Notes: generated by a model not told the origin, from the sequence alone. Shown: positions 17,381-26,485, numbered from the stretch's first letter. The stretch is 64,000 bases of DNA from Rubrobacter tropicus (GCF_011492945.1 NZ_CP045119.1:4314773-4378772), one strand, 5' to 3'. Program-made: numbers and translations.

Positions 17381-18067
17381 ATGATCCGGATCCTGATCGT
17401 GGAGGACGAGGCCCACCTGGCCGGGCTGCTCGCCCGGGTGCTCGGCGAAGAGGGGTACGCGGCCGAGGTTTGCGGGGACGGCCGCTCGGCCCTGGCGCTG
17501 GCGTTGACCGAGTCCTTCGACCTGCTCCTGGTGGACCGGATGCTGCCCGACATCGACGGCCTCCAGGTGGTGCGCAGGCTCCGGGCGGCGGAGATGGGCG
17601 CGCCCATCCTGATGCTCACCGCCCGGACCCAGATCGAAGACCGCGTGGCCGGGCTGGACGCGGGGGCGGACGATTACCTCCCCAAGCCCTTCGCCTTTCC
17701 GGAGTTGCTGGCGCGGGTTCGGGCTCTCACGCGGCGGCCCCACGACGCGTTCCCCGAAGCTTCCATCAGGGTCGGAGACGTGGAGCTCGACCCGGCGCGC
17801 CACGTGGCGCGCCGCGGCGACGAGCGGGTAGACCTGACCTCCAGAGAATTCGCGCTGCTTGCCACCCTGATCCAACGCCCCGGCCAGGTCTTTACGCGCT
17901 CGTTGTTGCTCGCCACGGTCTGGGGCGGGACGAGCGACGTGTACGCGAACGTGGTGGACCTCCACGTCTCCCACCTGCGAAAGAAGTTGGACCGCGCCGG
18001 CGAACCCTCCCTCATAAGGACCGTGCGCGGCGTCGGCTACGCCTTCGAACCCCCGGACGGCGCCTGA
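17381..18067 (+). CDS. OmpR/PhoB family response regulator
   Basis: The 228-residue protein has a receiver domain with acidic pair E8-D9, phospho-acceptor D52 in LLLVDRMLPDIDG and the conserved Lys in LPKPF, followed by a winged-helix DNA-binding domain (ELDPARHVARRGDERVDLT, then VDLHVSHLRKKLD and RTVRGVGYAFEPP). I chose the ATG at 17381 over a GTG at 17375. Its stop overlaps the kinase start (TGATG), so the two are translated together. Confidence 0.95.
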   Translation: MIRILIVEDEAHLAGLLARVLGEEGYAAEVCGDGRSALALALTESFDLLLVDRMLPDIDGLQVVRRLRAAEMGAPILMLTARTQIEDRVAGLDAGADDYLPKPFAFPELLARVRALTRRPHDAFPEASIRVGDVELDPARHVARRGDERVDLTSREFALLATLIQRPGQVFTRSLLLATVWGGTSDVYANVVDLHVSHLRKKLDRAGEPSLIRTVRGVGYAFEPPDGA

Positions 18068-19296
18068 TGTTCGGCAGGAGCCGCGTGCGCCTCACGCTCG
18101 GGTACGTGGGCATCCTGGCCTTCATCCTCCTGCTCTTCGCCGCGGTGGTCGTGGCCGGTTTCCGGTACGCGGTAGCCGAGCTGCAGGACCGTCAACTCGT
18201 CTCCGAGGCCGAGAGCAGGGTGGCTATCGTCTCCGGCGGCGGCAGCGTCTACGGCGGCGGCTCGAACGAGTTCGGCTGGTCTGTGGTCGGCCCCGACGGA
18301 CGCCCGCTGGGCAGGACCTCCACGAGCTCGGACTTCGGCCTACCCCGTCCAGATCTCGCCCGGCGGGCGGCCAGGGAAGGAACGCTGCGCAACACCATCG
18401 AGAGGCAGGACGACTACGTGCGGGTCGTGAGCCTGCCCGTAAAGCGGGCGGGAGAGGTGGTCGCCGTCGTCCAGGTTGCCCAGTCGCGGAGGGTGGTCGA
18501 CGAGGCCGTGCGCAAGTTCGTCTCGATCCTGGCGCCCATAGGGGTGGTGGCGCTAGCCCTCGCGGCCGTTGGGGGGCTGTTCATGTCCGGCAGGGCGATG
18601 AGGCCTATCCGCGAGGCCTTCGACAAGCAGCGCGCCTTCGTCGCGGACGCCTCCCACGAGCTAAAGACGCCCCTGACCCTGATCCGGGCCGACGCCGAGG
18701 TGATCGCCCGCGGCAACAACAGCCCGGACGACAGGGACCTCCTGGAGAACCTGCTCCTCGAGACCGACAGGATGGACGGCGTTCTGTCGGACCTCCTGGT
18801 CCTGGCCAGGCTCGATGCCGGAAAGCTCCCCGTCGACAAAGAGACCTTCGATCTGGCCGAGATCCTGGCCGACGGCGCCGACCGGTTCGCGGCCAAAGCC
18901 GACGTCGAGGGCGTCGGCTTCGAGGTAGAGACGTCCGGCAAGCTCCCCGTCCGCGGCGACAGGGAACGTACGCGCCAGATCCTGGCCGCCCTCCTGGACA
19001 ACGCCGTGAGGCACACGCCGCCGGGGGGCAGCGTGACGATCGCCGGCCGTCGCGAAGGCGACAGGGTCGTCGCCACCGTCGAGGACTCCGGCCCCGGCAT
19101 CCCCCGCGAGCACCTCTCGCGCGTGTTCGACCGCTTCTACCGGAGCGGCGCCGCCCGCGCCAGAAGGAGCGGCACGGGCCTGGGCCTCGCTATCGCCCGA
19201 GATTTCGCCCGCGCCCAGGGCGGCGACCTAACGGCCGGCAACAGCGAAAGGGCCGGGGCCATCTTCAGCCTGAGCCTGCCCTCGACCTCACGCTGA
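18067..19296 (+). CDS. Membrane sensor histidine kinase
   Basis: The 409-residue protein has two membrane segments (near residues 10-33 and 156-178) flanking an extracytoplasmic sensor loop of about 120 residues. A HAMP-like linker, the H box DASHELKTPLTL with H197, the N box LLDNAVRHTPPGG, and G boxes DSGPGIP and GTGLGLAIA follow. It is the partner of the response regulator just upstream, with which it overlaps by one base. The signal is unknown; a downstream secreted protein gene may be a target. Confidence 0.95.
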   Translation: MFGRSRVRLTLGYVGILAFILLLFAAVVVAGFRYAVAELQDRQLVSEAESRVAIVSGGGSVYGGGSNEFGWSVVGPDGRPLGRTSTSSDFGLPRPDLARRAAREGTLRNTIERQDDYVRVVSLPVKRAGEVVAVVQVAQSRRVVDEAVRKFVSILAPIGVVALALAAVGGLFMSGRAMRPIREAFDKQRAFVADASHELKTPLTLIRADAEVIARGNNSPDDRDLLENLLLETDRMDGVLSDLLVLARLDAGKLPVDKETFDLAEILADGADRFAAKADVEGVGFEVETSGKLPVRGDRERTRQILAALLDNAVRHTPPGGSVTIAGRREGDRVVATVEDSGPGIPREHLSRVFDRFYRSGAARARRSGTGLGLAIARDFARAQGGDLTAGNSERAGAIFSLSLPSTSR

Positions 19297-19409
19297 AAGC
19301 GGCCGACGGCCCCGTTGGGACGAATTGGCTAGGCGAAGATCCCCCATATTGGGGATGGAGGGCCGGGGGCCGGCGGGCATACTGTGCTCGCAGGCTTCCG
19401 AGGACGGAG

Positions 19410-20459
19410 ATGACCCACGCGCAGGTGAAGGCGAAGGCCGCGGTCAGAATCCTGGCCTCGCTGATGGCCGCCCTGGTGATCTGGACCGCCGCGCCGGCCT
19501 CCCGGGCGGAGGCCGGGCTCGCGCGCGTCGGGCCGGTAGATCAGAACACGAAGTTCCCGGGCTGGATCGAGGACGAAAAAGGCTTGCGGCTGGCGCCGTG
19601 CCTCTCTCCCCCAAACTGCTCGACCACGCTGCCGGAAGAGGACCGTCCTCCTTCCACGCCGGACAACATCGGGGATCGGGTTACCTACTGGTCGGCCACC
19701 GCCTCCCTAAATACCAACGGGGGTGGCGACGCCTCCCTGGAGCTGGCCACCAGGGGCGGGTTTATGCCCCACTCGAAACCGATCGACGGCGCACAGCAGG
19801 TCCTGAACCGCATCCGCATCCGGGCGGACAACCTGAAACCCGGCGCGACGTACGAGGTGACCCATCCGTACGGGGCGGAGACGTTCACGAACGTGAGGGG
19901 CGGACGGCGGGGTATCGACTTCACCGAGGACGTCGGGTGCCTCCAGGCGCCGTGCGGGGACTTCGCGACTACCCTCAACGGCCGCGTCGGGCCCTGGCTG
20001 GCCTGGGACACCGCGGCCCACAACCCGCCGGCGGGATACGTGGGGGACCCCTCGACGCCACACGAGGTAACCGGCAGTCCGATGACCGACGCGGACGGCA
20101 ACCCGCAGAACTACTTCGAGATCGAAGGCCCGAACATCGGAGGCCCCGGGGTGGACGTCGTTCGAACCGCCCTGTTCTCCGTGGAGGGCAAGGTCTCCGG
20201 CCTGACCGCGTTCGCCAGCCCGGCAGGCGGAAGCCCAGGCAAGGCCCGGTCCGTTTCCCTGACGGCATCCGACCCGCGCGCTGAGGTCTTCTACACCACG
20301 GACGGCACCGAACCGACCGGGGAAAGCACCCCATACACGAGACCTCTCCGCCTCGAGAAGACGACCACGGTGAAGTACCTGGCGCTCGGCCCGCCCGACG
20401 AGAAAGGCGAACGAGAGCGCTCGCCCGTGCGCACGGAGACCTACGAGATCCAAGATTAA
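19410..20459 (+). CDS. Secreted protein with C-terminal chitobiase-like (CHB_HEX_C) domain
   Basis: The 349-residue protein begins with a signal peptide (basic start, hydrophobic residues 12-30, AAPASRAEA). A domain opening GPVDQNTKFPGWIEDEKGLRL with paired cysteines follows; similar openings occur in other actinobacterial secreted proteins, from memory. The last 80 residues (DPRAEVFYTTDGTEPTGES, YTRPLRLEKTTTVKYLA) match the immunoglobulin-like chitobiase C-terminal/FN3-associated domain. GGAGGACGGAG precedes the ATG. Enzymatic function is not evident. Confidence 0.75.
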   Translation: MTHAQVKAKAAVRILASLMAALVIWTAAPASRAEAGLARVGPVDQNTKFPGWIEDEKGLRLAPCLSPPNCSTTLPEEDRPPSTPDNIGDRVTYWSATASLNTNGGGDASLELATRGGFMPHSKPIDGAQQVLNRIRIRADNLKPGATYEVTHPYGAETFTNVRGGRRGIDFTEDVGCLQAPCGDFATTLNGRVGPWLAWDTAAHNPPAGYVGDPSTPHEVTGSPMTDADGNPQNYFEIEGPNIGGPGVDVVRTALFSVEGKVSGLTAFASPAGGSPGKARSVSLTASDPRAEVFYTTDGTEPTGESTPYTRPLRLEKTTTVKYLALGPPDEKGERERSPVRTETYEIQD

Positions 20460-20485
20460 GCGAATGGTTCGAGGAAACACGAGCT

Positions 20486-20517
20486 AAACCCGGCTGATAG
20501 GCTGACTATGCCGGGTT
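20486..20517 (+). terminator. Inverted repeat after the secreted protein gene
   Basis: AACCCGGC and GCCGGGTT form an 8-bp inverted repeat around a 15-base loop that itself contains the repeat words CTGA and GCTGAC. There is no T-tract. Confidence 0.45.
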
Positions 20518-20527
20518 GCGTAAGGAC

Positions 20528-20640
20528 CGGACCTGGAGGTTCGTGAGGCATCGAGGTTTTGGGGGGTGCGTCTCGGAACCCCGGGGAAGCCCCGACCCTC
20601 CGCCCCTGAAAGCCCTGGAACCTCCGTGACTCGTGGTCCG
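20528..20640. ncRNA. Candidate structured RNA element with nested stems
   Basis: CGGACC (20528-20533) pairs with GGTCCG (20635-20640), and GGAGGTTC (20535-20542) pairs with GAACCTCC (20618-20625), giving a 14-bp composite outer helix. Inside lie CGAG/CTCG (20552-20555 with 20572-20575) and a CGGGG-AAG-CCCCG hairpin (20582-20594). It occupies a convergent gap with no convincing ORF. The transcribed strand is unknown, and I do not recognise a known RNA class. Confidence 0.4.
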
Positions 20641-20670
20641 TTCGCTTTGGGCCCCATCCTTCCGCAAACC

Positions 20671-20725
20671 GCTGTAGCTGAAAGGCGCGAAGCGCCGTGC
20701 TGACAAGCCGCCGCAGGCGTCGCGC
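20671..20725. repeat. Triloop hairpin repeat copy near 20.7 kb
   Basis: The 27 bases at 20677-20703 are identical to 31920-31946 and contain the hairpin GGCGC-GAA-GCGCC (20684-20696) flanked by GCTGA words. A less perfect hairpin follows before the convergent membrane gene stop. Confidence 0.7.
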
Positions 20726-20728
20726 TAC

Positions 20729-21283
20729 TCAGTAATCGTACTGGTCGTAGCTTCTCTGCTGGGGCGGTCGTCCGGCCTCGTAGAGGCGTTGCAGGGTACC
20801 CCCTATCAGGGGCGAGAGGAAGAGGCCTGCGAGGCCGGCGGGGAGCAGGTCGCGGGCGATGGTCCAGGCTATGAGCAGGCCGACGCCGGGCGCCGAGTGG
20901 ACGGAGTTGCGGACCAGCTTCAGCGGGTCGAGGACGCCTCCGGGCGGCAGGATCCCGTAAGCGTAGACGAGCAGGGTCAGGACGCCGGAGATGGTGCCCG
21001 TAAGTAAGGCTAGGGCGAGGCTCAGAACGAGACGCGAGCCGGAGCGTTCGTCCCCGTTGGAACCGCGGCGCAAGAGAAGGGCAGCGCCGAAGATGGGGGC
21101 GGCTATGAGGCCGGCGAGGAGGCCGACGGCCATGTAGACGAGGGCGAGGGTGGTCAGGTCGCCCTCGCTGCTGGTGCCGCCCTGCATGATCAGGAGCACG
21201 AAAGGCTCGGGGAACAGCGACTTCACGAACATGAAGGTGAACCCGTAGGCGACCCCGATACCGAGTAAACGCAGAAGTATCAT
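20729..21283 (-). CDS. Integral membrane protein, unknown function
   Basis: The 184-residue protein has four hydrophobic segments (residues about 3-22, 46-72, 84-112 and 135-160) and a polar tail rich in Arg, Gln and Tyr (RSYDQYDY). No family motif is recognised. The ATG start has no strong ribosome binding site. It is convergent with the secreted protein gene across the repeat region. Confidence 0.65.
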   Translation of the reverse strand: MILLRLLGIGVAYGFTFMFVKSLFPEPFVLLIMQGGTSSEGDLTTLALVYMAVGLLAGLIAAPIFGAALLLRRGSNGDERSGSRLVLSLALALLTGTISGVLTLLVYAYGILPPGGVLDPLKLVRNSVHSAPGVGLLIAWTIARDLLPAGLAGLFLSPLIGGTLQRLYEAGRPPQQRSYDQYDY

Positions 21284-21388
21284 GACCGCCCCGGTCCGCC
21301 TCGCAGGCTGTTGTGAATCGTTCTCATCGTGCCGAGAATCTACCGCCCGGTTGCCAGAAAGTCAGCAAGAGCTTTCACCGGGCCTCGA

Positions 21389-22789
21389 CTACTCGGCGCC
21401 CGTCGTGTCCGCGGCCTCCCCGCTCGCGTCCACCCAGACGGTCTTCGGGTTCATGAACTCGTGGATGCCGAAGTGGGAGAGCTCGCGGCCGTAGCCCGAG
21501 TTCTTGGCGCCGCCGAAGGGGATCTCGGGCGTCGACTCCGTCATGCGGTTTATGTAGGTCATCCCCGCCTCGAGCTCGTCGATGAAACGGTCCTGCTCGG
21601 CCGAATCGTTCGTCCACGCGGAGGAGCTCAACCCGAAGTCCGAGTCGTTGGCGAGGGCTATGGCCTCGTCTATGTTACGCACCCGGAACAGCGAGGCTAC
21701 GGGACCGAAGATCTCCTCCCGGTAAGCCGGCGACCCTTCGGGGATGTCGGTCAAGACGGTCGGCGGGTAGAAGTTGCCCGGCCCGTCCCCCTTCTTGCCG
21801 CCGGTCAGGACCCTGGCGCCGGCCTCGACGCTCTTGTCCACCTGCCCGGAGACGTCGTCGAGGATCTGGGGTGTCGCGAGGGGGCCCATGTCCGTGTTCT
21901 CGCTCATCGGGTCGCCGACTTCGAGCGCGGCCATGCCCTCGACGTAGCGGCGCGTAAAGTCTTCCGCTATCTCTTCGTGGAGGATGATCCTCTTCGCGTT
22001 GATGCACGACTGACCGTTGTTGAGCGTCCGCGACGTCACGGCGTTACTTATGGCCTTATCCAGGTCCGCGCTCGGCATCACTATGAACGGGTCGCTGCCG
22101 CCTAGCTCGAGCACGGTCTTCTTTATGTTCCCGCCCGCCTCGCTCGCGACCTGCCGGCCGGCCGGCTCGCTGCCCGTGAGCGTAGCCGCCCGAACGCGCG
22201 GGTCGTCGATAACGGCCTGGACCTGGCCCGAGGAGATCAAAAGCGTCTGAAAAGCCCCTTCCGGGAAACCCGCCCTGTGGATGATGTCCTCTATCGCCAG
22301 CGCGCACTGCGGCACGTTGGAGGCGTGCTTGAGCAGCCCCACGTTGCCGGCCATCAGCGCGGGCGCGGCGAACCGGAAGACCTGCCAGAACGGGAAGTTC
22401 CAGGGCATCACAGCGAGCACGGGCCCGATGGGCTGGTAGCGGACGAAGGTCCTGGCACCCTCCAGTTTTATCTGCTCGTCGGCGAGCATCTTCTCGGCGT
22501 TCTCGGCGTAGTAGCGGCACCCGCGGGCGCACTTGTTCGCCTCTCCTATGGCCGAGGCGAGAGTCTTGCCCATCTCGAGCGTCATGATGCGGCCGAGTTC
22601 CTCCGCCTCCTCTTCCAGGATCTCGGCCGCCCGCGTCAGCCACCGGGACCGGTCCGCAAAAGACGTCTTCTTATACTCGCGGAAAGTCTCGGCCGCGAGC
22701 TGGAGCTTCCGGTCGATCTCTTCGTCGCCCAGGGCGTCGAAGGTCTTGATCTCCTCCCCCGTCGCCGGGTTTACCGTAGATATGGCCAC
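21389..22789 (-). CDS. Aldehyde dehydrogenase, succinate-semialdehyde type
   Basis: The 466-residue protein is an NAD(P)-dependent aldehyde dehydrogenase. Landmarks are ISTVNPATGEEI at the start, VMPWNFPFWQVFRFAAPALMAG, the general base Glu in VLELGGSDPFIV and the catalytic Cys in NNGQSCINAKR. The short ALDH pattern with FGGAKNSGYGREL is typical of succinate-semialdehyde dehydrogenases. I chose the GTG at 22789 because AGGAGG lies nine bases upstream. It is divergent from queG. Confidence 0.9.
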   Translation of the reverse strand: MAISTVNPATGEEIKTFDALGDEEIDRKLQLAAETFREYKKTSFADRSRWLTRAAEILEEEAEELGRIMTLEMGKTLASAIGEANKCARGCRYYAENAEKMLADEQIKLEGARTFVRYQPIGPVLAVMPWNFPFWQVFRFAAPALMAGNVGLLKHASNVPQCALAIEDIIHRAGFPEGAFQTLLISSGQVQAVIDDPRVRAATLTGSEPAGRQVASEAGGNIKKTVLELGGSDPFIVMPSADLDKAISNAVTSRTLNNGQSCINAKRIILHEEIAEDFTRRYVEGMAALEVGDPMSENTDMGPLATPQILDDVSGQVDKSVEAGARVLTGGKKGDGPGNFYPPTVLTDIPEGSPAYREEIFGPVASLFRVRNIDEAIALANDSDFGLSSSAWTNDSAEQDRFIDELEAGMTYINRMTESTPEIPFGGAKNSGYGRELSHFGIHEFMNPKTVWVDASGEAADTTGAE

Positions 22790-22889
22790 CGTGATCCTCC
22801 TCGAAGATGTCTTCAGCCTTTCAGGAAGTATATATACCCGCTCGAACCACACGCCTCACAGGCACCCGGCGGTACAATCCGAACTCCTG
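22790..22889. promoter_or_regulatory. Divergent promoter region of the aldehyde dehydrogenase and queG
   Basis: A GTATATATAC palindrome at 22828-22837 is a likely -10 region for the minus-strand gene. TACAAT at 22873-22878, eleven bases before the queG ATG, is the likely -10 for the plus-strand gene and predicts a very short leader. No clear -35 boxes are visible. Confidence 0.5.
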
Positions 22890-24062
22890 ATGGAACGCGA
22901 ACAGGCAAGCATCGACCCTACCGAAGCCAGGCGTATCCTCGAAGGACGGGCACGCGAGGCGGGCTTCGACCTGGTCGGGGTGACACGGGCGGAGCCTTTG
23001 CGGGAGGGCGGCGAGCGGCTGCGCCGCTGGCAGGAGGCCGGGATGGCCGCCGACATGGGTTATATGCACAGGCCCGTGGAGTTGCTGGCTAACCCGAAGA
23101 AGCTGCAGAAGAGCGCCAGGAGCGTCGTCTCGCTCGGGGTCTCGTACTACCCGGGGGAGCACCCGGAGAACGAGACGGGCGGCGGACGGGTCGCCCGGTA
23201 CGCCTGGGGGCGGGACTACCACGAGGTCATCAAGGGTCGGTTGTTCCGGCTGCGGGAAGAGTTGGAGGAGGCGCTGGGAACGAGGATCAAGGCGCGGGGC
23301 TTCACGGACGCGGTGCCGCTCCTCGAGAGGTCCGCGGCCCAGCACGCGGGGCTAGGCTTCTTCGGGCGAAACTCTTGTTTGATCGACGGGGACATCGGGT
23401 CTTACTTCTTTATAGCGGACTTGATAGTGGACCTCGAGCTGGATCCCGACGAGCCGGGCACGGGGACTTGCGGGCGTTGCACCCGCTGCATGGACCGCTG
23501 CCCGACCGGCGCAATAAAGGCCCCCGGCGTGGTCGATGCCAGGCTCTGCATCTCTTACCTGACGATAGAGAACTCTGGGGAGATCCCGCGCGAGCTGCGC
23601 CCGAAGGTGGGCGACTGGGCCTTCGGTTGCGACGTCTGCCAGGAGGTCTGCCCCTACAACAAGACGAAGGCCACGAGGAGCCGCTGGCCCGAGTTTTCGG
23701 AAGGGAGCGGCGCCGGGCCGTACCTGGAGATGGAAGAGGTGCTGAAGATACGGACCGACGAGGAGTTCGAGGCCCGTTTCGCCGGTACGCCGCTCACCCG
23801 CCCTGGTCGGGCGGGGCTTTTGCGGAATTGCTGCGTGGCGGCCGGGAACCTGAGATCAAAGAAGGCGATTCCTGCGTTGAAAGACTGTCTGCAAAACGAT
23901 CTTTCGGCGCTCGTGCGGGGGCATGCGGCGTGGGCTCTGGGCGAGATCGGGGGTTCAGAGGGGGCGCTTCGGGAGGCGCTTGGAGAGGAGAAAGACGGGT
24001 GGTGCCTGGGGGAGATCCGGCACGCTTTGAGCGGCGCGGCCACGGGCGCGGGCTTGGGTTAG
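22890..24062 (+). CDS. queG: QueG, epoxyqueuosine reductase
   Basis: The 390-residue protein reduces epoxyqueuosine to queuosine in tRNA, the last step of the pathway, using cobalamin and two [4Fe-4S] clusters. The clusters bind at CGRCTRCMDRCPTGAI (near residues 193-208) and at CDVCQEVCPYN (near 249). The C-terminus carries a HEAT/PBS-lyase-like repeat (LVRGHAAWALGEIGG). Length and order match the QueG family. The DnaJ-like gene follows after 12 bases. Confidence 0.94.
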   Translation: MEREQASIDPTEARRILEGRAREAGFDLVGVTRAEPLREGGERLRRWQEAGMAADMGYMHRPVELLANPKKLQKSARSVVSLGVSYYPGEHPENETGGGRVARYAWGRDYHEVIKGRLFRLREELEEALGTRIKARGFTDAVPLLERSAAQHAGLGFFGRNSCLIDGDIGSYFFIADLIVDLELDPDEPGTGTCGRCTRCMDRCPTGAIKAPGVVDARLCISYLTIENSGEIPRELRPKVGDWAFGCDVCQEVCPYNKTKATRSRWPEFSEGSGAGPYLEMEEVLKIRTDEEFEARFAGTPLTRPGRAGLLRNCCVAAGNLRSKKAIPALKDCLQNDLSALVRGHAAWALGEIGGSEGALREALGEEKDGWCLGEIRHALSGAATGAGLG

Positions 24063-24074
24063 AATAGGGAAACG

Positions 24075-24881
24075 ATGGCGAAGACTACCAACTATTACGA
24101 GGTCCTCGGCGTTCCGCGCGAGGCCTCGCAGGCAGAGATCAGGAACGCCTACCGCAACCTAGCCAAGGAGCTCCACCCCGACCACCCGGGCGGGAGTGCC
24201 ACGGAGTTCTCCCGGCTGCAGGAGGCCAACGCCGTGCTCTCGGACCCGGACCGCCGCCGAGAGCACGACGAGTCCCTGGACCTCGCCCACGCCGCGGACC
24301 AGCTTGCCGGCCTCAACTTCGACTTCGACCAGCCGGAGGACGAGCTCTCCTCCCGCCGCCGCGCCCGCGAGAGTGCGGGACCCTCCCTGGGCGAGCGCCT
24401 CAAGGGTCGCTTCGGCAGGAAGGAAGGCTCCGAAAACGGCGGCGGTTTCGGCAGGGATACCGGCAGGAGGACGCGCGGGCGCTACGACGTGACCGAGGCG
24501 CGCTGGTACGAGCCCCACCGCTTCGACCCCGAGCCCGTAACCCTGAAGTCGGGCGCCACGAGCTTCGTCGGCGCTTTTCTCGCGTTTATCGTGGCGGGGC
24601 AGGTCGGGATCTGGGCCTCGGGCCAGGGCGCGGGCGTCCTCGAATTCCTCACGGTCTTGAACCCGTTCATGTTCCTCGTCTACACGCTCGTCGGGCTCGT
24701 CGCCGGCTACCTCGCATTCAGGACGGCCGGGTGGGCCGGGCTGGCCCTCGTCTTCGTGGCGGCGCTGGTCGTCGGCGGCCAGGGAGAGCCTCCCAGCCTG
24801 TTGCGGTTCCTGACCGTCGGCATCGTCACGCTGCTCGTCGTGATCTGGCTCGGCAACCGCCGCGACGCCGCCGGCCGCTGA
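24075..24881 (+). CDS. J-domain membrane protein
   Basis: The 268-residue protein starts with a J domain (YYEVLGVPREASQAEIRNAY, then the HPD motif in KELHPDHPGG), so it should stimulate a DnaK ATPase. It lacks the zinc-finger and substrate domains of DnaJ. After a charged Gly/Arg-rich linker come three or four membrane segments from residue 160 onward. It is probably a membrane-tethered co-chaperone; client unknown. It follows queG by 12 bases and touches the peptidase gene. Confidence 0.88.
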   Translation: MAKTTNYYEVLGVPREASQAEIRNAYRNLAKELHPDHPGGSATEFSRLQEANAVLSDPDRRREHDESLDLAHAADQLAGLNFDFDQPEDELSSRRRARESAGPSLGERLKGRFGRKEGSENGGGFGRDTGRRTRGRYDVTEARWYEPHRFDPEPVTLKSGATSFVGAFLAFIVAGQVGIWASGQGAGVLEFLTVLNPFMFLVYTLVGLVAGYLAFRTAGWAGLALVFVAALVVGGQGEPPSLLRFLTVGIVTLLVVIWLGNRRDAAGR

Positions 24882-26485
24882 CCTCCCCGGCTGAGATCCA
24901 GTCGTTCATCTCCCGCTTCGAGGGGCGGGTGGCCCCCGTCGAGAAGAGGGTCGCCGAGGCCTGGTGGGGCCTGGCCGTGACGGGCTCGGAGGAGGCGCAG
25001 AAAGAGCTCGTCCGGGCCGGGACAGAGTACAACCGGCTCTTCGCGGACGAAGGGGAGCAGGAGGCGGTAGCGGGCTGGTACGGGGAACTCGACTCCCTGG
25101 ACGACGAGCTCTTGCGCCGGCAGGTCGAGGTCTTGTACAGGACTTACGCGTCCAAGCAGGGCGACGCGGGGGCGCTCGACAAGATCGAGGAGCTCGAGGC
25201 CGAGGCGAACGCGGTCTACGGCAACCATCGGGGCACCGTGGGCGGCAGGCCGGTCGGGGAGAACGAGGTCAGGGACATCCTGCGAACCGCCGGAGACGAA
25301 TCGGTGAGGCGCGAGGCGTGGGAGGCCTCCAAGACCGTCGGGCGCGAGGTAGAGGGAACCGTCCGGGAGCTCGCCCGCCTCAGGAACAGGCTCGCCAGGG
25401 AGGCCGGCTACAAAGACCACTACCATCGGTCGCTGGACCTGCAGGAGATGGACGTCGAGGAGCTGGAGAGGCTCATGGCGGATCTCGAATCCGCCACGGA
25501 CGCCCCGTTCCGGGAGCTGAAAAAACGCCTGGATGAACGCCTCCGGGAGAAGTTCGGGGTCGAGGTAGTGAGGCCGTGGTTTTTGTCCGACCCCTTCTTC
25601 CAGGAGACCCCGGAGGACGGCAACCTGGACACGGACCGCTTCTTCGAGGGCAAGGACCTCGAGGCCCTGACCAGGAAGACCTACGACTCCCTGGGTCTCG
25701 AGGTGCGGGGCGTGGTGGCGAAGAGCGACCTGTACGCCAGGCCTGGCAAGAACCAGCACGCGTTCTGCCTCCCGGTCGGGCGGGACTACCCTTACGACGT
25801 GCGGGTCCTTGCGAACCTGCGGGCCGGAAAGCCGGACGCGTACTGGATGAACACGATGCTCCACGAGTTCGGCCACGCCGTCTACGACAGGCACATAAAC
25901 CTGAAGCTCCCCTACCTCTTGCGAGGCGTCTCCCACATCGCCACGACCGAGGCCATAGCCCTCATGATGGGCGCCCTGGGCGAAGAACCGGGCTGGCTGC
26001 AGAGCGTGGCGGGCGTGCCCGAAGACGAGCTGGCGTCCGAGCGGGAGCGGCTCGCCGCTCGGCGCAGGGAAGAGCTGCTCGTCTTCACGCGCTGGGCGCT
26101 AGTAGTATTCCGGTTCGAGAAAGAACTCTACGCCGACCCCGACAGAGAAGACCTCAACGGGGTCTGGTGGGACCTCGTCGAGAAGCTGCAGCTCGTTCCT
26201 CGTCCGCCGGGGCGGGACGAGCCGGACTGGGCGGCCAAGATCCACGTGGCCACTGCCCCCGTCTACTACCAGAATTACGTGCTCGGAAACCTCATAGCCG
26301 CCCAGCTGAGGAACTACCTGGAGACCCACATCACCCAGGGTCCCTTCTACCAGAACGAGGTGGCGGGCCGCTACCTCCTCGAATCCTTCTTCGGACCCGG
26401 CGCGCGAGAGAACTGGCGCGACACCGTTCTCAGGGCCACCGGGGAACCGCTAGATCCGGCCCACTTCGTCAGCAGCATCAGGTAG
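24878..26485 (+). CDS. M2/M3-like zinc peptidase (peptidyl-dipeptidase type)
   Basis: The protein of about 535 residues has the zinc motif MLHEFGHAVYD with a downstream Glu-containing helix (ATTEAIALMMGALGEE). The helical build resembles M2 (ACE-like) and M3 metallopeptidases, and no signal peptide is present. Homologous-looking sequence (SPAEIQSFISRFEGRVAPVE) begins directly at the J-domain gene stop, where the only close start is a CTG at 24878 overlapping the TGA; the next ordinary start upstream is a GTG at 24731. The start is therefore uncertain. Confidence 0.85.
   Translation: MTSPAEIQSFISRFEGRVAPVEKRVAEAWWGLAVTGSEEAQKELVRAGTEYNRLFADEGEQEAVAGWYGELDSLDDELLRRQVEVLYRTYASKQGDAGALDKIEELEAEANAVYGNHRGTVGGRPVGENEVRDILRTAGDESVRREAWEASKTVGREVEGTVRELARLRNRLAREAGYKDHYHRSLDLQEMDVEELERLMADLESATDAPFRELKKRLDERLREKFGVEVVRPWFLSDPFFQETPEDGNLDTDRFFEGKDLEALTRKTYDSLGLEVRGVVAKSDLYARPGKNQHAFCLPVGRDYPYDVRVLANLRAGKPDAYWMNTMLHEFGHAVYDRHINLKLPYLLRGVSHIATTEAIALMMGALGEEPGWLQSVAGVPEDELASERERLAARRREELLVFTRWALVVFRFEKELYADPDREDLNGVWWDLVEKLQLVPRPPGRDEPDWAAKIHVATAPVYYQNYVLGNLIAAQLRNYLETHITQGPFYQNEVAGRYLLESFFGPGARENWRDTVLRATGEPLDPAHFVSSIR

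Noticed and set aside
20528..20640. Possible SRP RNA or 6S RNA
   Set aside because: The conserved SRP apical loop (GGAAGGAGCAGC-like) is missing and the shape does not match 6S RNA, so it is left as an unassigned structured element.
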